From NCBI GenBank assembly GCA_964036665.1, contig OZ038530.1, positions 22,900,001-22,964,000 of the forward strand: DNA of 64,000 nt, in the 5' to 3' direction. Position 1 is the stretch's first letter. Every line of letters begins with the position of its first letter. Below the pieces are notes generated by a model. It was not told the DNA's origin. It did not search any database and saw nothing but the letters and a program-made list of their open reading frames with translations. Origin of the DNA: Gordius sp. MW1. Its lineage: Eukaryota > Nematomorpha > Gordioida > Gordea > Gordiidae. Both the position numbers and the translations under genes were made by a program. Shown here piece by piece: positions 45,165 to 64,000 of the stretch.

Positions 45165-46803
45165 GTGGTTGTAAAAGAACCAAAGGGTTTTCGACTAAGT
45201 TATGGCTAAGGTTTGGTCTTGGTTCTGTTTTCTTAGTCGACCTTTAGATTTAGCCGATTTCCAGGCGCGTAGCCAGGATTTTCTCTGGGGGGGGGGAAAA
45301 TTATAAATTTTTTTTGTAACATTATTTAAAAAACAAAATAAACATTTGATATTTTTTTTCGGGGGGGGGGATTTCCCGTTTCCCCCCCCGTCTGGCTACG
45401 CCACTGCCGATTTCTGAAAAACGGACCAAAAGGTTGTAGGTGTATTTTGTTTAGTCAACCTTTAGGCTTAGTCATAGTCGACCTTTGATTTGGTTTAGGT
45501 GTTTTGTGGTGGGGGGAAAGTAATATATAATTTAATGAGTGACTTTAAAATTAAGCAATATAGTTACAGGTGCATTTTAATTGTACTGGTTTGATTATAT
45601 TTGATGGTGATTTTTAATATTGATATCTAGCTATAATAAAATATAATTTTAGAAATAAATCATTTGTCAACCTAATTTGGTGACTTGTCATAATTGTCGT
45701 TTATGAAGCAATATAAAATGTTTCAACAAATATTGGTGGGTTAGGGTGTCTTAATGTTATAACAAAGTATTTTTTTAAATAAGTTGTCAAATTATTTTAG
45801 TGACCTTTGCTAAATAGTATAATTGCGCCATAATAACTGTTTATTTAATTTCATATTTTTTATCTTCGTTATTTAAACTAATAACTTATTTAGAATTATT
45901 TAAAACAATAATATGCGTTTCCCACACCTAGTAATCAATTGACATTTTATTAGTCATAGTGGTTAGATGATTTCTCAAAATTAAAAGTGTTGCCAAAGGA
46001 AAAAGATAGAAAATTAAGTTTTTCGACGCTAAAAGGTCTTTTTTTAATTATCTATTTCGTTAAAACCTTTTCAACTATTGTTGTGAACTCCAACAAGTTT
46101 TATGATTAAATTTTAATATAATAAATTGCATGGAATAAACAGATTTATTGAAGATAACTCTGTCATAACAACTCCTAAAAAAATATTCTAACCTTGGAGC
46201 TATTGAGACCGGGGTTATACATTTATTCATACAGACATTCTAAGCCTAACCCTTTAATTGATAAGAAGTCATTTAATTACCAGAGTTGGGAAACTAGCTT
46301 TAAAAATGGCAATTATGACAATCGCCACCAAGATAGGGTGACAAATTTAAATTTTAAGATTGCAACAATTTTATGACACCTTAACCCACCAATCTTTGTT
46401 AAAAGAATTTATTTTGCTTCATAAACAACAATTATGACAAATGTCACCAATAGGTTGACAAATAACTCATTTCCAAAATTATATTTTACAACTACGTATC
46501 AATATTAAAAATCACCCTCAACCATTATTATAATCAAATCAGTATAATTTATTAGCTACCTGTAACTATTGCTTATTTTAAAGTCAGTTATTAAATTATA
46601 TATTATTCCCCCCCCCCCCGAAACACCTAAACCAAATGTCGACCAATAATAACAATTAAAAACTTTTGGTGTATTAACAAAATTATGACCAAGCCTTGAG
46701 GTTGGCTAAACAAAATACACTAACAACCTTTTGGTCTGATTTTCGAATATCGGCTAAACTTATGGGTCGACTAAAAAAACCCAGGTCTTTTTACAACACT
46801 CCA
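45165..46803. mobile_element. Large composite foldback element (family B-like ends, family G interior)
   Basis: Outer arms: 45165-45500 (TTGTAAAAGAACCAAAGGG, TTAGTCGACC) and 46610-46803 (GTCGACTAAAAAAACCCAGG, TTTTTACAACACT). Inner arms repeat the family G block in opposite orientation: ATAATTGTCGTTTATGAAGC near 45690 and its complement near 46420. The left arm is interrupted by a family A MITE (45262-45406). No coding sequence. Confidence 0.6.
45262..45406. mobile_element. hAT-type MITE, family A, nested in family B arm
   Basis: CAGGCGCGTAGCCAGGAT to GTCTGGCTACGCCACTG, flanked by the perfect 8-bp direct repeat CCGATTTC (45254-45261, 45407-45414). The terminal CAG.GGCGTAGCC is a hAT-like TIR start. 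Confidence 0.88.
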
Positions 46804-47520
46804 TCTGATGGCTTAAAACTCTTAAAGCTCCAAGCATGCTTGGGTTTTCATGTTCAAAAATGTTGACGACTTTAAAGTAACTAAGCGGGCTTGGGCTGAG
46901 CCTCGATGAAAGTAAGGCCCTGATAGGGCCCACAAAAATCATTTAAATTATATTTTTAATAGCCGTATTTATGATATTTTTAAAATTCTGTTAAAATCAA
47001 TTTTCTTTAACATTATTCATTAAATTTGCAATTTTTAAATTACCGAATCCCAAATTTTGTTGTTTTTTAATATGGTTAAAAATCAAAAAAAGGAATGGAA
47101 TTTTTGTTGAAATAAATTTAACCTTGCATAGAGTTTTGTTTCTAAAATTTTATTAAAAAAAATTGTTTTATTACGGACTACAAGTGTCACTAGCCAAAGA
47201 TTTTTAAACAACGGATCGCTTGTTGGAAGCATTAAAAACCCATTTGAAACCAAGTTATTAGTGATCATTGAAAAATGTTTTAATTAAAAAGAAGCAAATA
47301 TAAAGTAATTTTAAGGGTCGGCTTAGGGCCGGGCCTGGACTTGGTAAAAAATTTGCAGGCCAGGCCCGATTCCTTAGCTTATAATTTTAGCGGGGCCGGA
47401 TTAGTAATTATACGTATAAATATTAAAAGGCCCGTTATAGTTAAAATTTTCAAAAATGTTTTAATTTTAAAATATATTTGTTGATTTTATGGCAAAATAT
47501 TTTTTAAACCAAATTCACCA

Positions 47521-47682
47521 TAGGCGTAGGCAGGATTGAATTAGAGGGGGCAATAATAATTTAGGAAGGGGCAAAATGATAATTTTTGGTAATTTTAGCC
47601 ATATTTATATATGATTTTAAAAACTTTCAGATTAAGAGGGGGACAGGCGTCCCTCCCTACATCCCCCTGGCTACCCCTTCCA
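47521..47682. mobile_element. Family A MITE, decayed
   Basis: CATAGGCGTAGGCAGGAT to CCCTGGCTACCCC with the AATTAGAGGGGGCAATAATA core. Confidence 0.6.
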
Positions 47683-48232
47683 CTACGGTATATTACCCAA
47701 TTTAACTAGCCACAGCCACATGTCTGACTTCGCCCCCCGTAAAAATATAATTAATTTAATGAAAATTTACAATTTAGATATTAAAACAATTTAAATATAT
47801 TAAAAATCCAAAATATTATAGTTAAAAAACAGGGATAATTAAAAATGGTCATATTGAAATGAGTATCCTTGACAACGGATGATTAATAAAAATATAAATA
47901 TATTGATGTTTTTCCAGCCCGCGTATTATGATATTATGGTACAAAAACCTTTAGATTGGTTGTGGGAACTCGCCAAAATGTAGATATTTAGTTTCGGAGT
48001 AAAATTTGTTTTAAAAGGGTCCCTGCCAATTGCAACTAGCGTAATAATAACTTTTTACACGCACCATTTTCGATGTTTTCGCAAATTAAAATGAAATTTT
48101 GATTAATAGCTTAAAGGATGACACCCATTTTCGTAACTTTTCTGTTATGTTAAAATAGTCAAAATTGGCATATGCAGGTGATTTCAACGATTTCATTGCT
48201 CCAAAATGTTTCTCTGCCAATTTTTCAAACAT

Positions 48233-48240
48233 TATATAAA
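48233..48240 (+). promoter_or_regulatory. TATA box of the ACSM-like gene
   Basis: TATATAAA 76 bp upstream of the start codon at 48309, similar in form and placing to the HSP90B1 TATA box. Confidence 0.5.
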
Positions 48241-48308
48241 GCTGTGGTGTGCGTGCTGCTTAATCATAATATTTATCACAAATTCGAAGTTCTCTCAAAA
48301 TAACTACG

Positions 48309-56660
<8,352 letters not shown>

Positions 56661-57006
56661 ATAATATTTTACTATAAACTTGCATTATGATTTAGTAATG
56701 ACCAATAAATTGAAACAATTGTGTGTAAAAATAATATTTAAATGCAAAGATATTCAGTCAAATCTGCATGCACAAGTTGTGTTATCAGCACAGCAAGTCG
56801 TCAATGGTGGGTATATGTTTGCTAGTAAAATTATCATCAAAGCCAAAACCTTGATGCCCTTAGAACAATGAATTAAAAATTTTAAATTAAATTACATTTT
56901 GAGGATCTTGACATAGATGACCTACAGGAATTTAGTGTGGGTATAAATATTGGATTTAAAATTTTGTCCGGAACCTAGAAAGCAATAAGACATTAACATG
57001 AAGTAG

Positions 57007-57787
57007 TTATACATCTAGGTTTGTTAAAGATTGCATTCTTTCAAAACAAGGTAACGGATTATGAGCTAAATGGCTAAAACCCTTCTTAGATGTTTCCTCA
57101 TTTTGTTTGTTTTCTAACAAATGAGTATGCTTTTTTTCTGCAACACTACCCCTCTTGGCTTCGTATAATTCATTAGCTAAATTAAATGAATGCACAACTG
57201 ATCTCGTTAATGCCAAAGCCTATATCTGATAAAGATAGTGATACTTTCATAATTTTACTATTTTTTTCTTGTCACATTGAAAACCATGACATTCTAATAT
57301 TTCATTAATGGAATTTCTAAATATAAAGGCAAATATTTTCCCATACATACTAATTGAAACACATGATGCAATTCTGCTTAAAATTATTGTCACACTAATG
57401 TTAAATATACCTAAAAATTGAGAATTCTTGAAATAAGTCTTTATTCTCTAAATTTGTTGATTTTATTCCTTTTGGAGTTATAAAAAGATTAACTCTAATT
57501 TTCTTTCCACTAAGTTTTGACTACAAATATTCAATGTTGGTATACTTTATATATTACCATTTTAATAATGCTTTTTACAGCCTTGATTGAATAATTCTCC
57601 GTTTTGTAAGATTCAATAATAGTATTGCCAAGATATGTTGCACTAAAAACGACTCCTTCTTTTACGAGTTCGGTACTTAGGCCCAAATCATCAGGCAACT
57701 CTGTGCACAAGATTAAAAAACAATTCCATAATTACTTTTATGCCGATTTTCTTTAATAAACGCAAATGGTTTAAAAAAAGATTCCAT
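57007..57787 (-). CDS. PTB/PID-domain adaptor, LDLRAP1(ARH)-like, complete
   Basis: Five small exons: 57787-57736, 57700-57558, 57520-57411, 57376-57259, 57219-57007. All junctions are GT-AG and in phase, giving 211 codons. All four introns are only 34-39 bp, which is why no long frame reveals the gene. The protein starts MESFFKPFAFIKENRHKKLP, like the RH(R/K)KLPE entry to the ARH PTB domain. Then come GVVFSATYLGNTIIE (PTB strand with YLG), AVKSIIKM (AIKRIV in ARH), GKKIRVNLFITPKGIK, GKIFAFIFRN, ECHGFQCDKKK and a C-terminal helix TRSVVHSFNLANELYEA. ARH-type adaptors bind FxNPxY tails of endocytic receptors. The short tail after the domain (about 45 residues) lacks an obvious clathrin box. It is convergent with the ACSM-like gene, 346 bp away. 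GULP- or FAM43-type PTB proteins are alternatives. Confidence 0.85.
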
Positions 57788-58479
57788 GCGACTTTATTCA
57801 AATTTTATGTTACAGACCAACCATATGGTAAATGCAAATGAATAAATTTTCCATATAAATTTCTAAGGTTCAACAAAATGAATAAATACAAATACATGCT
57901 AAATAGTAGAAAAATTTTGTCTGCAAAATTTTTTATTTTTTTGTACTTTATAGAGTTTCGGGTGGCTAAAATGATAGAAAAAATCTAGAGAGAAATTTGT
58001 CATACGTATTTATAAAAATATATGACAGCTATTTTATTGCGCTATTTATATAATTTATAGATTAAGAATCACTGAGATTGACAACCTCCACATGTTGTTT
58101 AGTAAAATATTTTTTTACTAGATTTTTTAGAAGTTATTACGTGACTAGTCAGGACATTAAAGAGCAGTGTGATCTTAAATCGTTTATTTTTTTTGTGCCC
58201 CAGAAAAGTTTATATAGTGTTTAAAGGAATCGGGAGTATAGAATATGGCCACAAGTTTTGGTAATCTCACAATCTATTTATTCCAATAAAATGCAATTTT
58301 TAAATGATATATTGTAAGTGTAGCTATAAATAACTTTAAATTCTAATAATTACCTGATTCAACACTCAAATGTTTTAAGCTCAATTAGTGGGGGGGGGAC
58401 AACATATTTTTTTTTTATTTTAAGGGTTTTTGTATTTAATTTTTTATTTGTCATTTAGGGAATATTATAACGGAAATCA

Positions 58480-61400
58480 GTGATTTAAGGTGTCAAAAAA
58501 TTTCAACCTGTCTTTGTGGCAATTGTAATAATTGTCATTTAAAGAATTAAATGTAATGGGTGTCAAGAAGTATTTACAATTATAAATTTAAAATTTGTCA
58601 ACAGCCCCACATTTCTTCGGCGCTACTCTAGTATCACTTTCAAAATCTGATGGCGGAATCCGACTTATAGCAATGGGGTCTGTTCTACGCAGACTTTGTT
58701 CCAAACTGATCATAAAACGCATCAAAAGTAAAGCTGTGGAAATCCTGGCACCTACTCAACTCGGTTTTGGCGCAAAAGGAGGATGTGAAATTGCTTCACA
58801 CGCGGTAAGAATTTCTCTTACCACCCCAACCCCCTCGGTGATCGCTAAAATTGATTTCAAGAATGCTTTCAACTCCATTTATCGTTCCCACTTCCTTAAT
58901 AAAACATACAAACATTTCCCTGAATACTCCGCATTTCTTAATCCATGCTATTCACCAGTTTCAATATTACAATTTCACAAACATACCATCGATTCTAGTG
59001 ACGGTATTCAACAAGGCGACTCTTTAGGGCCGCTTCTGTTTTCCCTTGGCATCAAAACTTTAGTTGATAGCCTTGCAACAAAGTTTAATTTGACTTTAAA
59101 CAATTGGTACTTTGACGATGGTACCATCAAAGGCGCCCCGATGATGTTTTTGCCGCTTTGAGATACCTGGAAATCGAATCAACAAACATCGGACTAACTC
59201 TAAATCAATCTAAAACCGAAATTTGTCCCCTTAATGCACCTCTTATTGGCAATCAAGATTAATTATCTTACACATTAATAGATCCTTCCTCTTTGACCCT
59301 ACTCGGATCCCCAATTAGAGGCTTTATCCCCATTTTAAAATTGTTACAAGAAACCAGTCGCAAACTAGCAGACATGAAAAGCCTATTTAAACACCTACCT
59401 GCCCACCAAGCATTTTTTCTAGTAAAAAACTGCTACTCAATCCCTACATTAATGCACAGCTTCCGGTCCTCTGCAGTGTTCTTACATCACGAGGCCTTGT
59501 CCAAGTTTGATACAGAACTTAAGTCTTTAACCGAAGAAATAACCAATCTAACCCTAGGTTCTACACACTGGCAACAAGCTTGCCTTCCAACAAAACGGGG
59601 GGGGGCTAGGCTTAGGCTCAATAGCCTCCGTATCTCTTTTCGCATTTAAATCAAGCCGCATGTCAAATGAAAGCTTAATATCTTAACCCCACAACATGAC
59701 AACTTACTCGACGTCGCCTTCCAACAGTGGAAGGAATTTAACGTCCCTACTAAATTCCCTGAAGTAAACTCCCAAAAGTGTTGGATTGGCCCCCTGTCCG
59801 AGTGCCTCTTAAAGTCTCTTATTAATGGCGCTTCGGCAGAGGAGCTTCCAGCGCTTAGGAGCTTGGCTTCACGCTCAGGTCACGAATGGCTCGAAGCTTT
59901 CCCAAGCCGTAACCTTAGTCTTCTCTTATCCAACACCGAATTCCGCTTCGCAGTAGGCCTAAGATTAGGATGCAATATAGTCTAAACACACTTGATCACT
60001 TTGCAATAATTCCGTAAAATCGAATGGCCATCATGGCCATCACTGTAATCGCAACATAGCCCGGTACTTTCGACATACCGCGGTTAACAAACTTGTACAT
60101 ATCTATTTCACCAAAGCTGGTTTCCCCTCAATTCTCGAACCCACAGGCCTCTGTGATGACAACAAACGACCCGATGGCCAAACTTTAGGTGCTTGGGAAA
60201 AAGGACTTAGTTTAGTATGGGACTATACATGTACTGACTTATTTGCCCCATCTAATCATAACAAAGATCCCTTGTCCTCAGCCAAGGCTCTAAAAATTTC
60301 AAAATACTCGGATATTAACAATACTACTATAATATTTTGTCCCATTGCGACAACTACCCTAACAACCTTTGGCCCCCTAGCCTTAGAACTTTTTAAAAAA
60401 ATAGGGAAACAAATTTCATTGCTATCCCATGATAATCGCGAATCGTTTTTCATTCGACAGAAAATCGGCATAACCATCTGTAGATATAATTCATTAGCCA
60501 TAACCGAATGTTTTCCTAATATTTACGATTCTTAGCTTTTTAATTTATTTATCTCACCTTTACAAAATATGTAATTTTCTTTACCAATAAATTAAAAAAA
60601 AATTTATCTTGGTGACAATTGTCGTTTAGAGAGCTAGTTGTTTTAATAAATATTGTTGAGTTCAGGTGTAATAAAATTGTTACAACTATGAAGACTAAAT
60701 TTGTCAATCTAACTTGGGGAGAATTGTCATAATTGTCGTTTATAGATAAAAATTCTTTAAACGAAAAATGGTGGGTTAGGTTGTCATAGTTACAATATGA
60801 AATTTAAATTGTCAACCAATTTTGGTGATAATCAATTCATTTTATTGGGGGGGGGGGGGGGAGGGGGGGGTGAGGGGTTGTTTCCCAAATTGTAGAGCAG
60901 TCTTTAAAAAATGATTCTAGTATTAAAATTGTTAAAATAAGTTTGAAACTGAAATTTTTTGTTTAAATCTAGATGTGTTAAACGAAATCCCTTCACAATT
61001 ACCTAGATCACATATTTATAAGTTTTTGAAACTTGTCATTATCTTGTAATTTTAATTTATTAATGCACACAACCTAAAGGTTATAAGTTTGTAAAAATAT
61101 TAGTTAAAATAAATATATGAATGGTGCGTTTTAATCTATTCAGCTTTATAAACGATATAACAATCGTCACTAAGATAAAATAAAAATTTATTTGGCTCTA
61201 TAGGTGAGAATTATGACAATTGTCACTAAAATAGGTTGACAAATCTAATTTTTATGTTTAAATTAATCATATGACACCTTGACATATCAATTTTTTTTGA
61301 AAGAAATTATTTAACTCTATGAACGACAATTTTGACAATTGTCCCCAAATTAGGTTGACAAATTTAAATATTATATTTGTAACAACTTTGAGACGCCCTA

Positions 61401-61560
61401 GCCCACCAATTTTCGTTTAAAGAATTTATTTAGCTCTGCAAACGACAATTATGACAATTGTCACCAAACAGACAAAAATAACTACGGTCTTTTTTCTTAA
61501 TCAAACACTTAAGGTCAACTTAATAAAACCCTTGTCTTTCTACCACTCAGGTAACACTTA
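58480..61560. repeat. Family G foldback repeat split by a LINE
   Basis: Arms built of about 125-bp units containing ATAATTGTCGTTTA, GGTGGGTTAGG(G/T)TGTCA and TTTGTCAACCTAA. They lie in plus orientation at 58500-58612 and 60605-60850 and inverted at 61190-61470 (GACAATTATGACAATTGTCA). A poly-G run (60847-60870) lies between the opposing sets. The same units form the interior of 45165-46803. Confidence 0.55.
58595..60600 (+). mobile_element. LINE (clade 1), 5'-truncated and broken
   Basis: Reverse transcriptase blocks: KSDGGIRLIAMGSVLRRLCS, APTQLGFGAKGGCEIASHAV, KIDFKNAFNSIYRSH, DGIQQGDSLGPLLFSLG and the catalytic YFDDGT. Downstream in changing frames: LGSPIRGFIPILKLLQETS, HWQQACLPTKRGGARL, SGHEWLEAFPSRN, FRFAVGLRLG, and a C-terminal ALELFKKIGK with an A-rich end. 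This order is typical of an invertebrate LINE group. Several stops and frame changes and the lack of an endonuclease region show it is inactive. It interrupts family G repeats. Confidence 0.88.
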
Positions 61561-61790
61561 TCTATTATTTACATTGCTGGTTCAAATCTCGCTTGAATAC
61601 TTATTTTATTTTGAAATTAAATTTCAGATACTGTGCAAAATTTACTGAGCATAATTGAAATAAAAACTAAACAAATGAATTAATTACTGAGCAAATAATT
61701 AAAGTGCTGGTTATTGAATTATTTACTGAGCATTTATTTAGTCTACTGAGCACTTCAATATTCTAAGCAATTTGTCTCCCCTTCCCCCAC
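61560..61790. repeat. Family C arm with TTACTGAGCA repeats
   Basis: Three or more copies of TTACTGAGCA or TCTACTGAGCA within 61640-61755, beside GCTGGTTCAAATCTCGC, which also occurs (complemented) at 12680-12700 in the other family C region. Confidence 0.5.
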
Positions 61791-62621
61791 CTTCAATCTA
61801 AATCGTGGCTAGCCCATGTCCTGCCCTTATTAATTAATTTAGAGTTAAGGCTTGAGGGCAAATTTCTGTAAAAATAAGAAAAGAAATACCGTAAAATTTT
61901 TACCTTAAATCTTTGTTTAACGTTTGCTATATGAAATTTAGCCCCCCCCCCTAATCCAAAACCTGGCTACGCTAATTAATCAGTATGAATATAATTTAAA
62001 TAAGTTTTTTTAAATCGTATTCAGGGTCTAAAGAATATAAATTGAATAAATGTTATTACAAATTGTTTATTTATTATATAAATACATTTTTCAATAATTA
62101 TGGCGTAAATTAAAGTCATATGCGAGATTTATGATGAAATAATCAAGATTTTCTTGATTATTCTTGCTTTCTTTAATTTAACATAGATTCCATTTTTATT
62201 TAAATCCTCTCTGTTGGCAAAAATGACTTTAAAGTACCCTATAGCAAAATGTTATTAAAAACCCTTTAAATAGCTTTTAATTTTTTCGTGCTGAAATTTT
62301 CTTGGATATAGTCATAAGCGTTGAATAAAATTACACGGGGTCTCAATTAATTAGAGGGACGGGGTTAGATATAAAATTTTAAAATTGAACTTTTTGGCTA
62401 AACCCGTGGGTGAAGTTATTTAGCTATTAAAATATAATAAACCAACGCTATATTTGTTACATATTCTCAAATTATAAACGGCTTCTTTAAGCATAACACT
62501 TTGATCTATCCAGATTTGGTGTAATAAATTTGTATGAAATATAAATATTCAATATTTTACCCACATCGAGCATCAATCGGAAAGATTTCCCTATTAAAAT
62601 TGAAATTGCACAAAAGCAGCG

Positions 62622-62680
62622 GCGTACGCAAGGGAAAGGTTTTGGGGTTGAAACCCCCCCCCCCCCCCGAAATTTTTTTT
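62622..62680. mobile_element. hAT-like terminus, variant of family A
   Basis: CAGCGGCGTACGCAAGGG followed by a poly-C run: a CAG.GGCGTA start like family A. A related end, CAGGAGCGTATGCAGGAT, is on the minus strand at about 63500. Confidence 0.4.
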
Positions 62681-62751
62681 AAATCATGTAATGCAATACA
62701 AAATTTAATAAGTACGATAGCGGCGTAATACGCAATTTTACCTTAATGAAT

Positions 62752-62898
62752 CATGGGCGTAGCCAAGGGAGGGGGCTGCCCCCTTCAAAATCCAAAAATT
62801 TGCTGAAATACATTAAAATTATGGCTAAAATTTCCAAAAAAGTTCATTTCCTATATCATTATTGCTCCCCTTTAATTCTAATGCTGGCTACGCCCATG
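62752..62898. mobile_element. hAT-type MITE, family A
   Basis: CATGGGCGTAGCCAAGGG to ATGCTGGCTACGCCCATG with the usual core. No clear target duplication. Confidence 0.75.
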
Positions 62899-63549
62899 AA
62901 ACATATGAATTTCGTATTAAAAATTTTTGACAAGTAACAGAAGATTCAATTCCTATTATATTTTGGGGAATAGTGTTGTGAATAAAGAGATTTTACATAA
63001 GGTAACAGAACGTCAAAAATAACGCTATTAATAAATTAATAATTAACTAAGAATTAAAAAAAAAATCAATTTTGTATCTATTTTGAGCCTCAATCGGGCT
63101 TCAGAAGATTCTTGCTTCCTGCATCTTGGATTCTAATTTTAAATAATTTTTTTTAACTGCAAAGCCCAGAATTTTGATATTTAATTGAAAAATATGATGA
63201 TTCCATCTTTGCCAAATAATTTAATTTTTAAAAATCATTTATCGAAATTTGATAGGTTTTTCTCACTTATTAGCAATTAAATTGATGTATGCTAGTTGTA
63301 TTACAATCTTTTAATACAAAATTAGCTTTATATGTTCTCATAAAATCTAAATTTGGCTGGACTAACTCACATGGATATGGATGCTACATTATGTATATAG
63401 ATCTTTAATCAAATTGCAAAAAAAATTCCTCTTAATTTTTTCGATATTTGAAGAAAAACTTTGAAAACCCTCCCCAAAATAAAATCCTGCATACGCTCCT
63501 GCAAAAAAAAGAAAGTTAAGTTTTATTAATATAATGGCAAAATATATAC

Positions 63550-63829
63550 CTCCTTTAAATAAGTGGGGCCTGCCTGTCTCATCGTTATATCGTCGTGGAA
63601 GACTTAAATCACAAAAATATATCTTGTTATGAACAAAATGTATGATGGCCAGGGGTGGTGTTATTTACTTTATATCATTTAGTCTTACTATCTCTTATAG
63701 CAGGAGGCTGCTTTAATTCACTGAAAAGGTGTTTTCCTCGAAATTGTTTGGGTAGTAAAGAGCAAAGTTTGTCAAAGCGGGTGTTAAACCATGTTTACCT
63801 TTGATCAAATACCTAATAGCTTTTCCTAT
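63550..63829 (-). CDS. Two exons of an unidentified protein-coding gene
   Basis: Exon 63829-63722 (acceptor tttag|ATA, donor TCA|gtgaat; 36 codons) reads IGKAIRYLIKGKHGLTPALT, then NFALYYPNNFEENTFS. After a 99-bp intron, exon 63622-63550 (acceptor acaag|ATA, donor G|gtatat; 24 codons plus one base) reads IYFCDLSLPRRYNDETGRPH, then LFKG. The phases agree and the composition is protein-like (Pro, Tyr, Arg, Cys), unlike the AT-rich noise around. I do not recognise the family. The next exon on the left was not found, and upstream exons may lie beyond the window. The function is unknown. Confidence 0.5.
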
Positions 63830-64000
63830 CTAAAGCAATTTAACCCTACAGGGACCAATGTAACTTTTAAGTTACACCCATTTGATTGATGATTACTCAA
63901 AAAGTATTTATTGAAAATTAATTTTTTAAATTGAATTTAACAAAAGAGATGTCAACGTCTTTCCTTTCCGAATCCATTGTTTAAAAGTTATACCATTCCA

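Noticed and set aside
63286-63395. 37-codon minus-strand frame (HPYPCELVQPNLDF...) as a further exon of the unidentified gene
   Set aside because: Its phase does not match the donor at 63550 and the length is not notable. Not joined.
63420-63515. Minus-strand strong acceptor followed by an open frame as the next exon after 63550
   Set aside because: The sequence CAGGAGCGTATGCAGGAT is a variant of the family A hAT terminus, so it is more likely a transposon end.

Overview
The window is eukaryotic, AT-rich and invertebrate-like. Five spliced genes or gene parts can be read exon by exon, set in a matrix of non-autonomous DNA transposons, LINE fragments and satellite DNA. Introns of 34-40 bp occur in three genes, often at the 5' end with much longer introns downstream. 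From general knowledge this gradient recalls flatworms, but the sequence alone does not fix the phylum. LAYOUT: 1-1035 (-), 5' part of an SLC16/monocarboxylate-transporter-like gene that runs off the left edge. 1036-8890, repeat-rich intergenic DNA (LINE fragments, hAT-type MITEs). 8942-20878 (+), complete HSP90B1 (GRP94/endoplasmin), 806 codons, signal peptide to KDEL. 21947-41066 (-), complete TOP3A (DNA topoisomerase III alpha), convergent with HSP90B1; the two 3' ends probably overlap. Its introns hold satellite DNA, a 1.29-kb foldback element and many MITEs. 41067-48230, repeats only. 48309-56660 (+), complete medium-chain acyl-CoA synthetase (ACSM) family gene, 543 codons. 57007-57787 (-), a compact five-exon PTB-domain gene of the LDLRAP1/ARH type, 211 codons, all four introns 34-39 bp. 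58480-61560, a foldback repeat split by a LINE. 63550-63829 (-), two in-phase exons of an unidentified gene. MAIN DISCOVERY CANDIDATE: HSP90B1 carries two tandem versions of its fifteenth coding exon (17437-17573 and 18013-18149). Both are exactly 137 nt, have the same phases and intact splice sites, and encode 46-residue versions of the start of the C-terminal domain that are about 63% identical. Because 137 is not a multiple of three, including both exons or neither shifts the frame, so they look like mutually exclusive exons producing two GRP94 isoforms. A decayed duplicate of the start of exon 12 lies in another intron of the same gene. OTHER POINTS: an ACSM intron made almost wholly of a (TAAA)n microsatellite; a 54-codon acidic extra exon in TOP3A; a probable mitochondrial/nuclear double start in TOP3A; MITE families that can be assigned to hAT-type insertion by perfect 8-bp target duplications. 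The gene products act separately: GRP94 folds client proteins in the ER, TOP3A resolves DNA junctions in nucleus and mitochondria, ACSM activates fatty acids, the ARH-like protein is a probable endocytic adaptor, and the MCT-like protein is a membrane carrier. Nothing suggests an operon.
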